Positions 10,690-19,995 of a stretch of 64,000 nucleotides of DNA are shown one piece after another; within the stretch, counting starts at the first letter, position 1, and the number at the start of each line of letters is the position of its first letter. Below the pieces are notes generated by a model. The model worked only from the letters and a program-made list of their open reading frames with translations, had not been told where the DNA came from and did not search any database. Made by a program: the position numbers and the translations under genes. The DNA comes from Prevotella sp. UBA4268 (lineage in GTDB: Bacteria; Bacteroidota; Bacteroidia; Bacteroidales; Bacteroidaceae), in the NCBI GenBank assembly GCA_002395135.1, contig DGWC01000083.1:12565-76564 (forward strand), given 5' to 3'.

Positions 10690-11811
10690 TTATCTAATGT
10701 CTATCTTTTCGCTGTACTGTTCGCTGCCTGCCCTTACGTAAACCACATACTGACCTCGGCGCAGACCGTTACAGTTCACGGTGAGCATGCCCGAAGGCTC
10801 CGTGCTTTCTGCCTGACGGTATACGATGCCGTCGCGGTCGCACAGCAGCATGCGCACGGTTCCATGGGCTGACGAATATTCTACTGAAACCCTTCCGCCT
10901 CTACTCTCATGGCGGAGCATGTAACGGAAAGAGGAGTCGTTCTTCTCCGATTGCCTGTACGCCACATCTTCCGTTCCATCGCCACCGCTCCATTGCCTGA
11001 GCCGCTCGTTCTCCACGTCCGTTAGCAGTGCCTGCTCCTCCGGTGCGCAGTAATAGGATGCCGCTTCCATCACATTACCTTTCATGTCCTTCACCACCGT
11101 TTCTTCCAGCACTGGGTATCGGAATCCCTGTGCATAATAGCGGTGGATGGTGATGAGAGCCATGCATGTGTCCGTCTGCATGTAAGCCTTTATGTGCTCA
11201 GGCGAGAGCGAAGGAACGCGCTGCAGTGTCCCGTGCCTCTCCGTCATGCTGTCCAATGGCAGGTAGAGCGTGCTGGCGGTGCGTTCCGTGCGCAGGCGCA
11301 CGACGTTGCGCAGCGTATATCCCCCAGGCATGCGCAGGCTGCCCATGCCGTCTGCCACGGTCTTGTATGTGCCGAAGGTGTGCAGGAACAGTTTCTCGCA
11401 GTAGGCACCCCGTCCGCTGTAGATGCCGCCGATGCTGTCGCCCACGGCAAAGGGGAAGCAGAGACATGGCTCTGCCCTGTCGTAGACCATCCTGAGCAGG
11501 TGGCTTTCAGAACCGATGAACAGCAGAGAGTCGTCGGTCTGTCGGTAGTCGAGGCGCATCCTGTTCTCATATACCGTCGTGCTGTCGCCACCTGCTGCCA
11601 TGACCTTCATGGCGAGGTCGTTGCCAGTCACCTCCATCCTGCTGAGGTCTGCCATCATGCCGTCATGGTTCCTGCTGATGCTCGCGCGATTCACCTGCTG
11701 CTTCTTTACGGCATCGCCGTTGCGATATGCGTTCTGGCTTTCCGTGATCTGTGCATTGGCTGGGCAGCAGAGAGCCGCCAGCCACAACAATGTGATTTGT
11801 ATGGTTCTCAT
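10690..11811 (-). CDS. secreted protein with sorting-like C-terminus, RHS-associated
   Basis: 373 residues with a signal peptide (MRTIQITLLWLAALCCPANAQ). The body belongs to no family I can name. The last 25 residues (GLRRGQYVVYVRAGSEQYSEK) resemble the C-terminal sorting domain that sends cargo through the type IX secretion system: a G-x-Y-V-V-x-V strand, a G-containing turn, then a final strand. It lies 269 bases downstream of the presumed immunity gene on the same strand, so it may be part of the RHS locus. A role as partner or delivery factor of the RHS protein is inference from position only. Confidence 0.6.
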   Translation of the reverse strand: MRTIQITLLWLAALCCPANAQITESQNAYRNGDAVKKQQVNRASISRNHDGMMADLSRMEVTGNDLAMKVMAAGGDSTTVYENRMRLDYRQTDDSLLFIGSESHLLRMVYDRAEPCLCFPFAVGDSIGGIYSGRGAYCEKLFLHTFGTYKTVADGMGSLRMPGGYTLRNVVRLRTERTASTLYLPLDSMTERHGTLQRVPSLSPEHIKAYMQTDTCMALITIHRYYAQGFRYPVLEETVVKDMKGNVMEAASYYCAPEEQALLTDVENERLRQWSGGDGTEDVAYRQSEKNDSSFRYMLRHESRGGRVSVEYSSAHGTVRMLLCDRDGIVYRQAESTEPSGMLTVNCNGLRRGQYVVYVRAGSEQYSEKIDIR

Positions 11812-12080
11812 TGAAATTCTTTGATTACATGATTCCTTTATTCATAAAACTATAAAACATGCATTTAGTGTGATATCAGCGGACCTTTAGTCAAAAAAGA
11901 GAGCAGCCCCATCTCCTATGTCCCTCAGATTACTCCTTCCCAGATCTGACCGATGAGATTAGGACTAATCCCTTTTCCAAGACCTCTCCTTTATCGTTTA
12001 ATGCTTCTGCTATGTTCTTCTTCATGACGTTTCCTTTCTGCTCTTTCTTTTTATAATCATCGGGAGTGTTCGTTCCCTGT

Positions 12081-12881
12081 TCATCCCTGTTTTTCTATTC
12101 TTATATCCTTTTCAAGATTTGTCCCCGAATAAGAGATATTAGTAATCGTTTGATTGAAAGCCTCCTGCAAATTCGTTTGGCTGTATGGGCATTCCGCATG
12201 TTCATAATAAAGAGTCCCTTTTTTCAAGTCTGCAATGCGAATCCGAATCAATGGTTTTGGAATAAAGTCCATGATATACAACCACTCTTCGTCGGCTGTA
12301 ATATCCTTAAAACAGTGCTGAAATAAGATTTCGTCTGGTTGTGACCTTGCTACGATTCCCTCGCTTAGTAATCTTTTTGGTGAAATGGAATATGCGGAAA
12401 AATGCAATGAAAAATCATTGGTAGTAAAACGTCCTTCTATCGTTGCTTTTATATTCAATCCTTTAAACAGGCGTGACTTGATTCTGTATCTGTTTTTATA
12501 TCCGGCATCCTTGAAATCTTCAAGAAGATTTTCAAAAAGTGACATAGGAATGCCTTTGAATTGGGACGCTATTTTAAATCCTTCTGTCAACAGTTCAAGA
12601 TAATATCGAACGTCATCCGTCCCTTTAACGGCTTCATATCGCTCCGGAACAAACGGGACTGACACTTCAATAAAATCATTACAGCCTTGATAGGGGCTAC
12701 GTGCCCCACCAGCTACTATAGAAATCATATTATAAGTTCCATCGGTTTCGTACTTGTATTTCCTGACTGCCTTAGACATGAAATTACAAATGAAGCGCAC
12801 ATGACACTTAAAAATATAGCAAGCGACTGTGTCCGGCTCAATGTCGTTTGATAGTGTTAAACTAATATATCTTAAGTTCAT
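12081..12881 (-). CDS. hypothetical protein, probable immunity protein for the RHS toxin
   Basis: 266 residues, no signal peptide, hence cytoplasmic. No recognised domain. It starts two bases after the RHS stop codon, the usual place for the antidote of a polymorphic toxin, and shares the low GC content of the RHS toxic tip rather than the higher GC of the RHS core. Residues about 57-75 (AGGARSPYQGCNDFIEVSV) and the acidic C-terminal half are unremarkable. Its length exceeds most immunity proteins, so it could be a different cargo gene; the immunity role rests on position and composition. Confidence 0.55.
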   Translation of the reverse strand: MNLRYISLTLSNDIEPDTVACYIFKCHVRFICNFMSKAVRKYKYETDGTYNMISIVAGGARSPYQGCNDFIEVSVPFVPERYEAVKGTDDVRYYLELLTEGFKIASQFKGIPMSLFENLLEDFKDAGYKNRYRIKSRLFKGLNIKATIEGRFTTNDFSLHFSAYSISPKRLLSEGIVARSQPDEILFQHCFKDITADEEWLYIMDFIPKPLIRIRIADLKKGTLYYEHAECPYSQTNLQEAFNQTITNISYSGTNLEKDIRIEKQG

Positions 12882-12883
12882 CT

Positions 12884-15800
12884 CTATGGTCTCTTGTGAA
12901 ATATGTCTTCTAACTCATCCCTATATTTTTCTGCATACTGTTTTTCTCGTTCCAACGCAGTATTTCTTGCATTTTTACCAGCAGGAACTTTTTCCAAAAT
13001 CTCTGAGTCGAAATCTCTGTTCGGATTACCCTTATTCCATTTATTCACTTGGGTAGTTGCTCTATAAGACCTCCCAGTTTTTGAGGATATCTTCCCACCA
13101 CTAATTCCAACCTTTACTGTTTTCCCTGTAACATTATCAAATATGCGATATATATGTTGCGCCTTAGTGCTTAGTTTGGAATTTCCATGAACAAAAGATT
13201 TCGTTTTATTAATAATAGTTTTTACTTCTTTAATGCTTACAGGAGAGAATATCTCAGAAAGTAGACTACCCCCGGCAAGAAGTCTGTCTTCTGTTGGCGC
13301 ATTAGAATCAAGCACTGTTTTCGTGTCTTCAATAACATCATGAAATGCAGTAGTATAGGTTGCTCCTTTACTTAATGAAGACAAACCCTGTTTTGCAACT
13401 GTTTTTCCTAATTTATAAGCACCTTTTAGCAACACTTTTAAACCGCTCCTCCCATCAGTATCGATAGCATTCACAGGATCATTCTCACAATACGCATACG
13501 GGCTTATGCCGTAATCCTTCTCGCAGAGCGGATCCATCACGTGCCAGCGGCACAGGACGGGATCATAGAAGCGCGCGCCGTAGTCGTACCAGTCAAGACC
13601 GTTCATGCGGTCGAGTTCCTTGCCATTGTACTTGTAGGGCTGCGACTCGCCGTTGGTGCTCGCAGCAATCACAGTGCCGAAGGGATAGTAGTGCGTGACC
13701 TGCTCTATCGTCCCTGCCTGACTCAGCACCACGCGGTTGTTGCCTAAGTGGTCCTGCAGGTAATAATGATAGACCGGGGTTTGACCGCTCATCGTGACAT
13801 AGCCGCCGTCTATCAGGATGCGCTTCAGCGCGCCGTTCTCATAGACCACGTTCCCGCAGTAGTCGGTATTGACGGTTTTCGTATTGCCGTATGATGTCAC
13901 CGTATGAAGGACGTTCAGCTTCCGCCCGTCGGCATCATAAAGCAGCTGCGTGCTTCCCTTCTGACCGAATTCAATCCTTGAGGGCAGGTTCAGGCTGTTG
14001 TAGGTGATGGAGGATACACTCTTGTTCTTGTCCTTCACCATGTTGCCGTTCTGGTCATACTCATACTGGATGCAGGAAGAAGAGCCACCCTCGAAGTTCA
14101 TCACCTCATAGTCGTATACGGGATTGGCATGTTCCTGAACGTTGACCAGCCGGTTGCCGTCATATTCCAAAGTCAGGTCATCGATGAACACGCTGGAATT
14201 GCCCATCACTTTCCTGCGCATGATCTCTGTCTGATTGCCCATCTTGTCGTAGGTATAGCAGGAAGAATAGTCGCCTTCGGAACCGCTGTATTCAGCCTCG
14301 ACGAGACGCGAATGCTCGTCATAGTCAAAGTTATAGGTGCGGTTGTGGCTTTCGTTGCCCGTCTTCCAGCGCATGGCGGAGATGTTGCCGCCGTAGAACA
14401 GCTTAGGCGGTGTCAGCTCGTCAACGGCGGTGTTGTATGCCATGGTCTGCGCATAGTTGGCACTACTGATGCCCGTCATCCAGTTCCTCACGTTGTAGGT
14501 ATAGCTTACCGTCTCCATGCCGCCCACGGTCTTTGCCCCCATCCTGCCATGAGCATCGTAGGCGTAGGCAGCCAAGCTGATGTCGCTGCCGTTTCCTATA
14601 TGGTGTTTTACGGTGTTCAGGCGGTCGGTGGCACTTTCATAGGTATAGGTATATGTCTCAGTTATGGGTGCTGCCATGTAGGAAGCAGAGTGTATCCGTT
14701 TCCTGACGGAGGGCTGCTGCGTGTGGGTGTAAGACGTATATTCATGTTCGAAACCCGACAGATGGTTTGATTGGTGGGTTTGAATGGCATTTCCCCTGCC
14801 GTCATAGTAGACGGAGGACACCTCATAGTTTCCGCTGCCGTCAAGGTGATATGTCCGCTTACCCGTCGGCAGCCCCCTTGCACTTGATGAGGTAGATGCG
14901 AATCCTGTCACCGCCTGAAAGGCAAGCCCCGCGCGCTTGGCAATATCCTGGATATTGACAAAGGAGTAGTCGTCGTAATAGTTCACGGCGAGCAGGCTAA
15001 CCTCACTCAGAGTAATGCCGGTCGTGTAGCCGCCATAGGTTCCAGTTCCGGTATAGGTCGCCTCAACGTTCAGGCTTGCGATGTCTGGAAGGTCAGACCA
15101 CCTGCATGTCCCCTCCACGCAAAGCCTGCCAAGGGCATCATATAGGAAGAACGAACAGCGGTTTCCTTCCCGCTGGTTGCCGTCCTGCGAGAATACGAGC
15201 CTGTATGCACGGTCATAGCGCATGAGTATCCTTTCACATCCGGGCAGCTTCTTGTTGACGCACCTGCCCCTGCCGTCATACTCATAGTAGTAGGCATACT
15301 TCATGAGCGCAGGCGTGCTGCTGATGTCCCAAGTCTGGCCGGAGGCGGCCAATGCATCGGATGCCGCAGGCGGAAGCACGTAGCGAAGCCGGTTCATGTC
15401 ATCATAGACGAAACAGGTGCGGCTGTCCGTTCCGTCCTGCTCCATGACGGTGTTGCCTATGACATCTTTATATATTGTGTGGGAACGCCCGTCCTCGTCG
15501 GTGGCGGTCACCTTCGACAAGCTCCCCTGAGGCCAATAGCTGCCGGAGCTGATTGTCGATCCCGCAGTTGCCACGATATAGTGCCTCACGCTACTCGCAT
15601 TGTTGGTGCCATAGACTGTCGATGCGGCATGTCCCTGCCATGCACTTCCGATGCCTTCAACGGATGTCACCCTGTCGAGCGCGTCGTATGCCTTGCGGCT
15701 GTAGGGATGGCTATCGCTGTTGAAAGACGACGAGAGGCTTTTCAGCTGGCTGCCTGTGATGAAGTCTGGAGTTGAGGTGCCCTTGTATGGCAGCCACTCC

Positions 15801-16057
15801 TCCTGAGGACGGCTCTTGCCATCGTAGGTCTGCTGTGTATATAGGTAGCTTCCGTCGGAAGCAAGCCCTCCTGCTGCAAGTATGGTGGGACGGCCGAAGC
15901 CGTCGTAATACTGCACCTGCGACACGGCCTGGGTTGCCTGCGAATTCAGTGCCGTATTCTGCCGTACATAGTTTTCACTGGAGGTCTGTGCGCCTGTCTG
16001 CAATGCGAAAAGCAGACATGCAAGGAGCAGGTATTTGTATCTGTGGCTTGCGATCAT
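12884..16057 (-). CDS. RHS-repeat protein with nuclease-like toxic C-terminus
   Basis: Second part of a two-part RHS toxin, 1057 residues with its own signal peptide (1-23). N-terminal DUF6443-type region (YVRQNTALNSQATQAVSQVQYYDGFGRP), YD/RHS repeats, then the RHS core end (YYLQDHLGNNRVVLSQAGTI, YKYNGKELDRMNGLDWYDYGARFYDP, WHVMDPLCEKDYGISPYAYCENDPVNAIDTDGR at about 750-860). After the core comes a linker and a tip (about 965-1057) reading HIYRIFDNVTGKTVKVGISG, then R, Q and E residues, which resembles a GIY-YIG/URI-fold nuclease. The tip is AT-rich relative to the core, a sign of cassette exchange. Toxin class is tentative. Confidence 0.85.
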   Translation of the reverse strand: MIASHRYKYLLLACLLFALQTGAQTSSENYVRQNTALNSQATQAVSQVQYYDGFGRPTILAAGGLASDGSYLYTQQTYDGKSRPQEEWLPYKGTSTPDFITGSQLKSLSSSFNSDSHPYSRKAYDALDRVTSVEGIGSAWQGHAASTVYGTNNASSVRHYIVATAGSTISSGSYWPQGSLSKVTATDEDGRSHTIYKDVIGNTVMEQDGTDSRTCFVYDDMNRLRYVLPPAASDALAASGQTWDISSTPALMKYAYYYEYDGRGRCVNKKLPGCERILMRYDRAYRLVFSQDGNQREGNRCSFFLYDALGRLCVEGTCRWSDLPDIASLNVEATYTGTGTYGGYTTGITLSEVSLLAVNYYDDYSFVNIQDIAKRAGLAFQAVTGFASTSSSARGLPTGKRTYHLDGSGNYEVSSVYYDGRGNAIQTHQSNHLSGFEHEYTSYTHTQQPSVRKRIHSASYMAAPITETYTYTYESATDRLNTVKHHIGNGSDISLAAYAYDAHGRMGAKTVGGMETVSYTYNVRNWMTGISSANYAQTMAYNTAVDELTPPKLFYGGNISAMRWKTGNESHNRTYNFDYDEHSRLVEAEYSGSEGDYSSCYTYDKMGNQTEIMRRKVMGNSSVFIDDLTLEYDGNRLVNVQEHANPVYDYEVMNFEGGSSSCIQYEYDQNGNMVKDKNKSVSSITYNSLNLPSRIEFGQKGSTQLLYDADGRKLNVLHTVTSYGNTKTVNTDYCGNVVYENGALKRILIDGGYVTMSGQTPVYHYYLQDHLGNNRVVLSQAGTIEQVTHYYPFGTVIAASTNGESQPYKYNGKELDRMNGLDWYDYGARFYDPVLCRWHVMDPLCEKDYGISPYAYCENDPVNAIDTDGRSGLKVLLKGAYKLGKTVAKQGLSSLSKGATYTTAFHDVIEDTKTVLDSNAPTEDRLLAGGSLLSEIFSPVSIKEVKTIINKTKSFVHGNSKLSTKAQHIYRIFDNVTGKTVKVGISGGKISSKTGRSYRATTQVNKWNKGNPNRDFDSEILEKVPAGKNARNTALEREKQYAEKYRDELEDIFHKRP

Positions 16058-16062
16058 AATCC

Positions 16063-19000
16063 TTAATGTGAATAGTTATACTGGTAGTTACGGATGATGC
16101 TCTTGACGTTTCCGTCCATGAAGTAGGATTCTGCAAGCCTCCCGGCACTGTCGTAGTTAAAGTACGTTGTGAAGCCCCGCGGGTCTGTCGTGCTTGCCAT
16201 GCCCACAAGCGGCTTGTATGTATAGGTCGTTACCATTGAGCCGGGAAGGACGTTCTGAATATTGCGTATGGCTGCCATGTCGGCATCGGTAGGAGTGCTT
16301 TTCCTGCCGACGGCTTCTATGAATGTGCTGCCGAGGATTGTCTGTACCTGTTGGTATGAGGCATTCTTTATTTCCGCTATCAGTTGTGTGTTGTTGTATC
16401 CCCACAGATATGCCGTGCTACTGCCGTCCATGATTGTCTGACCGGGAAGGCCGTAATCGTTGTACGAGGTGAACTGCAGTCTTTGACGGAATGCATCGGC
16501 GTAGTTTGAGAGGCTGAGCGGTACGGTGGTCTCAAGTCCGTACTCCCAGGAAGGCAGCAGCATGCCATTGAAACTGCCGTATTCGGTTTTCTTGCCCCTG
16601 ATGTAGGAGCCGTTGCGTGAAAGGGTTGTCTCTACGGGAATACCTACCATGAATCTGTCGCTCATCAGCTGATGTACATTGTCTGAGAAGTCTGTGCAGT
16701 ATTTGTAGGAGGTAGCAATCTGGCTGTCTGAATCCGTCACCGTCTCGGTTCTCTTCAGCAAGTTCTCATTGTAAGTATAGGCTGTGCTGACAGTCCTCCC
16801 GTCTTCGCAGACTTCGCTTGACTCCTGATAGGGGTACCTCATCTGATAGGAGTATAGCACTGGTTTTTCTGCGGGCTTGTAGACAAAGGCATAGACAAGG
16901 TCGCTCGATGTGACTGTGTTGTATGAATTGCTCTCGGATCTTAGGATATTGTTGTTAGCGTCGTAGCTGTCTGCCGTGAGCAGCAGCCCGTTGTCAGGCT
17001 TCATTTCAGTGGGTACATAGGGGTATTCAGGTCTTGTTTCCGGCTCATTGTGGTAAGTGTATACGTTCCTTGTCCCGTCACTAAACGTTTCAGTCACCTC
17101 GCCGAATCCCCATGTGTAGCCTCCGTTGACCGATGACAGCGGCATGACGGGTTCTGATGTCTGTGTCAGGAATGAAGCATAGCATATTCTGACGGGTGTT
17201 ACATCTTCCCTTAACATCTTGGTTGATACATAGGAGGCGATGGGCTCTACTATCAGCTGACCGTCATCATAAGTATAGTCAACAGTCTTTGCCCCCGCGA
17301 CTCTCTTAATCCGGAATCCTCCCGTCTCTATTTCCCTCTCTGGGTCGTAAACATTTACTGTCACCTGGTGCTTATACTGGAATTCGCAATATAGGCCGCT
17401 GTTCACTGACTCCAGTCGGAATATATAGGTACCGGCTTCCAAGTCAATGTAGAAATCCTCATAGTAGTATTGCCTGCCCACAAAGTCATGAGGCAGGTAG
17501 AAGTATCTGTAATTATAGCGGATGCCGCCTACCAACTTGTAGATTATCAGGACGGGGTAGGCACGGTCTTCCCAATGCAGGTTTTCAGAATACTGGCTTA
17601 GGTCGACATCCTCAAAGCACAGCCTCGACTTTATGGCTGTGGCATAGTTCAGCGTTATCGTGTCTGTATCGACCGTCGGGAAGTCGCTGCCATACTCCGA
17701 ATCGTTCCCCTTGTATGAGGTGAGGACGTTCATGACGTTTGTTATATGGCTTGACTGTGATGCCGGCTGGATTCGTGTGTTTGCCTCAAATGTAAACGTC
17801 GTCGTTCCTCCTGTAGGGTATGTCACCGATTTCAGGGTTCCCACAATCATGTTGTTAAAGCTCGACATCTTGTCAGCACCCTGATACATCCGTCCGCCGT
17901 ATACTGTCGCGCTGTAGCATAAGTCACCGTAGTTCCTGCCGTTTGCATATCCCCAGTAGTCGGTGCCGTGGCTGTTCTTTGCCGGCAGGGTGCCGTAGAA
18001 ATAATCAAACGTATACTTGGTGCCGTCGTTGAGTACATCTGTCACGTCTGTCAGTTTCAGACGCTTGTAGACCTGAGGATAGGATCCGATGTAGGTGGAG
18101 TTGAAATAATCGTATGTGAACGAAATGTGCTTCACGAGGTTCCCGTCGTTGTCAAAGACTTTGAATGCATCCAGCTTTTTCGGGCGAAGTTCGTCTCCTT
18201 CGCCATTGCCGGAGCCGTATGCAACCATATCCTGGCGGCTTGAGTAGGACAGGTCGGCATGCCCTCCGCGCCACCGGATCCTGTTCAGCCTGTAACCTTT
18301 CACGGTTGTCTTCGTCGTACTCTTTTCCAATCCGGAAACAATGGGCAAGGAATATTCATTCACTTCAAAAAGAACCCTCAGCAGGTTGTTGTACCTTACG
18401 GCTTCCTGCAGCGGTAACTGCATCCATTCCTGTTCATAGTCGAAATAAATGGTGTCGTTGCCAGTGGTGATTATCTTTGAGGGATACCAGGAGGATGTAT
18501 ACTGCATCCAGTTCCTCAGTCTCTTGAGCACGTTGTATGGCTGGGCCACAAAATCTTCTCCGTTGTCAGCAACAGCGCTAAGGGATGACTCAGCGCTGAA
18601 TGAATTGGTTTCCTCCAGTTTGTCGAAGACGTAGGTGGTTCCGTCGGCAGTCCTGGCAAAGAACTTGACGCAATTATCGGTCCAACCTTCTGTCCGTGCG
18701 TTTTTGAACCAAATATCTACGATGGGCTTCTTGTCAAAAAGCAGGGGTACGGAGTCTTTCTTCAGGATGAACTTGCCGTTGGCATCGGGAAGGGAATAGA
18801 AGAATATGTCCGGTTCCGAATCAACCATCAAAATCTTGTTGTCATCTATGAATTCCTGAAGCTGCTGTTTGCCGTCGTAGTCACCATTAGGGTTTATGGC
18901 GGGAGCTCTCAAGTAGCCGGTATTGAGCCCGTCGCTATTGGATGTCTCGTGGAAGTCATCACCGCATTTAATGGTTCTGGAGATCATTCCGCAAACGTTG

Positions 19001-19347
19001 AGGTTCCATCCGAGTCCGACGCAAGTAGCTTCTTGAGCCACCTTGATCCCTGAAGCGTGGTAACTTAGTGTGATAGGCAGTGTGTAGTTTCCTGTCTTCA
19101 ACTCGTAAATGGGTATCGTCACGTTTGGGGTTCCCGTATATAGGGATACAGGGAAATCCACATACTGGGCAAAAGCATAGGCTGCAGGCGACTTCGGGGA
19201 ATATTGCGGCAGCGTGATGCTTGTATTATCGGCTTGGGCTTGGGCGCAATAAGGAATAAGGCTGAAACACACTATAAAGCCAAGCACATTATAAAATGCG
19301 CCTTGAAAGTATAGACAACTCCTTTTGACTATATTAAAAAATATCAT
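16063..19347 (-). CDS. RHS-type shell protein, N-terminal component
   Basis: 1094 residues, first part of the two-part RHS system; the second protein starts 5 bases after its stop. A hydrophobic signal sequence spans about residues 14-38 (ending CAQAQ). It is followed by PVSLYTGTPNVTIPIYELKTG and LPITLSYHASGIKVAQEATCVGLGWNL, the opening typical of Bacteroidetes RHS proteins, a long beta-rich body, and a single recognisable RHS repeat at the very end (TDPRGFTTYFNYDSAGRLAE). It probably forms part of the beta-helical cocoon with the downstream protein. In many relatives both parts form one chain; separate secretion signals here suggest both are exported by Sec. Confidence 0.82.
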   Translation of the reverse strand: MIFFNIVKRSCLYFQGAFYNVLGFIVCFSLIPYCAQAQADNTSITLPQYSPKSPAAYAFAQYVDFPVSLYTGTPNVTIPIYELKTGNYTLPITLSYHASGIKVAQEATCVGLGWNLNVCGMISRTIKCGDDFHETSNSDGLNTGYLRAPAINPNGDYDGKQQLQEFIDDNKILMVDSEPDIFFYSLPDANGKFILKKDSVPLLFDKKPIVDIWFKNARTEGWTDNCVKFFARTADGTTYVFDKLEETNSFSAESSLSAVADNGEDFVAQPYNVLKRLRNWMQYTSSWYPSKIITTGNDTIYFDYEQEWMQLPLQEAVRYNNLLRVLFEVNEYSLPIVSGLEKSTTKTTVKGYRLNRIRWRGGHADLSYSSRQDMVAYGSGNGEGDELRPKKLDAFKVFDNDGNLVKHISFTYDYFNSTYIGSYPQVYKRLKLTDVTDVLNDGTKYTFDYFYGTLPAKNSHGTDYWGYANGRNYGDLCYSATVYGGRMYQGADKMSSFNNMIVGTLKSVTYPTGGTTTFTFEANTRIQPASQSSHITNVMNVLTSYKGNDSEYGSDFPTVDTDTITLNYATAIKSRLCFEDVDLSQYSENLHWEDRAYPVLIIYKLVGGIRYNYRYFYLPHDFVGRQYYYEDFYIDLEAGTYIFRLESVNSGLYCEFQYKHQVTVNVYDPEREIETGGFRIKRVAGAKTVDYTYDDGQLIVEPIASYVSTKMLREDVTPVRICYASFLTQTSEPVMPLSSVNGGYTWGFGEVTETFSDGTRNVYTYHNEPETRPEYPYVPTEMKPDNGLLLTADSYDANNNILRSESNSYNTVTSSDLVYAFVYKPAEKPVLYSYQMRYPYQESSEVCEDGRTVSTAYTYNENLLKRTETVTDSDSQIATSYKYCTDFSDNVHQLMSDRFMVGIPVETTLSRNGSYIRGKKTEYGSFNGMLLPSWEYGLETTVPLSLSNYADAFRQRLQFTSYNDYGLPGQTIMDGSSTAYLWGYNNTQLIAEIKNASYQQVQTILGSTFIEAVGRKSTPTDADMAAIRNIQNVLPGSMVTTYTYKPLVGMASTTDPRGFTTYFNYDSAGRLAESYFMDGNVKSIIRNYQYNYSH

Positions 19348-19420
19348 TTTCTTGCTATTATTATATGTGATATGCTTTTCATCCTATGATGCGAGTTATT
19401 TCTTGAAACAAGGACATGTG

Positions 19421-19450
19421 CAAAGATACAACTTATTATTCACATCACAA
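19421..19450 (-). promoter_or_regulatory. promoter of the RHS operon
   Basis: Reverse strand: -33 TTG (19448-19450), 19-base spacer, -7 TATCTTTG (19421-19428), both matching the Bacteroidetes consensus. It lies 74 bases before the first RHS gene. The gap 19348-19995 otherwise holds the phased repeat array. Confidence 0.65.
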
Positions 19451-19567
19451 AATAATAGAAACAAAAAACATTTCTTTGAGAAAATATGAATAATAATGGC
19501 AACAACGGCAACTAATACACGTTCTTGTATTCTTTCCTATGTTACCGTCTTTTTTGAATGATTCAGC

Positions 19568-19831
19568 GAATGTTTTAAAACGTAACGATGAAATCGGCGT
19601 TTTACAAGCGCGAAAGCGGCGTTTTCTTAAGGTGAAAGCGGCACTTTTCGATTGTTAAGGCGGCACTTCCCAATAGTAAATTAACTTAATTTACTGCACA
19701 AATTAATGTAATTTACTTTTCAAATTAATATGATTTACTGTACAAATTAATATAATTTACTTTTCCGTTGCATTGCTTTTGGGGGTGGAAAGCATTGCTT
19801 CCGGAGAAGAAAAGCGGCACTTTTCGGCGCG
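19568..19831. repeat. 22-bp-phased intergenic array A (12 units)
   Basis: Twelve consecutive 22-base units. Four at 19678-19765 share the core AAATTAATNTRATTTAC with linkers that alternate TGCAC, TTTTC, TGTAC, TTTTC. The same 22-base phase holds upstream for units built on GAAAGCGGCRYTTTTC (19590, 19612, 19634, 19656) and downstream for two units sharing GCATTGCTT at the same offset (19766, 19788) and one more GCGGCACTTTTC unit (19810). Since 22 is not a multiple of three, this is not coding repeat sequence. Position: upstream of the TlpA-like gene. Confidence 0.85.
19615..19635 (+). repeat. 21-bp direct repeat, right flank of RHS island
   Basis: Identical to 10429-10449 over 21 bases and in the same orientation; 9,186 bp separate the two copies, with only the RHS genes in between. 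Here it forms the third unit of array A. Confidence 0.7.
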
Positions 19832-19995
19832 TACAGCAGTCAAGAAGTACCGCAGCACGGCCGTTCAGGTTAAAAAAAACAAAAAGTGTGATAATGTTTC
19901 ATTATCGGCTCGTCGCACGGTAACGTTTTCAACCTTTCAGCCGTATTATTTACAAACGGAGAAAGATTCAACAATAACCATTAAATAAAAAACGA

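Noticed and set aside
11930-12025. 31-residue frame on the minus strand between the immunity-like gene and the secreted protein
   Set aside because: No family resemblance, no promoter or coupling signal, and such lengths are common by chance in this composition. A leftover immunity fragment remains possible.
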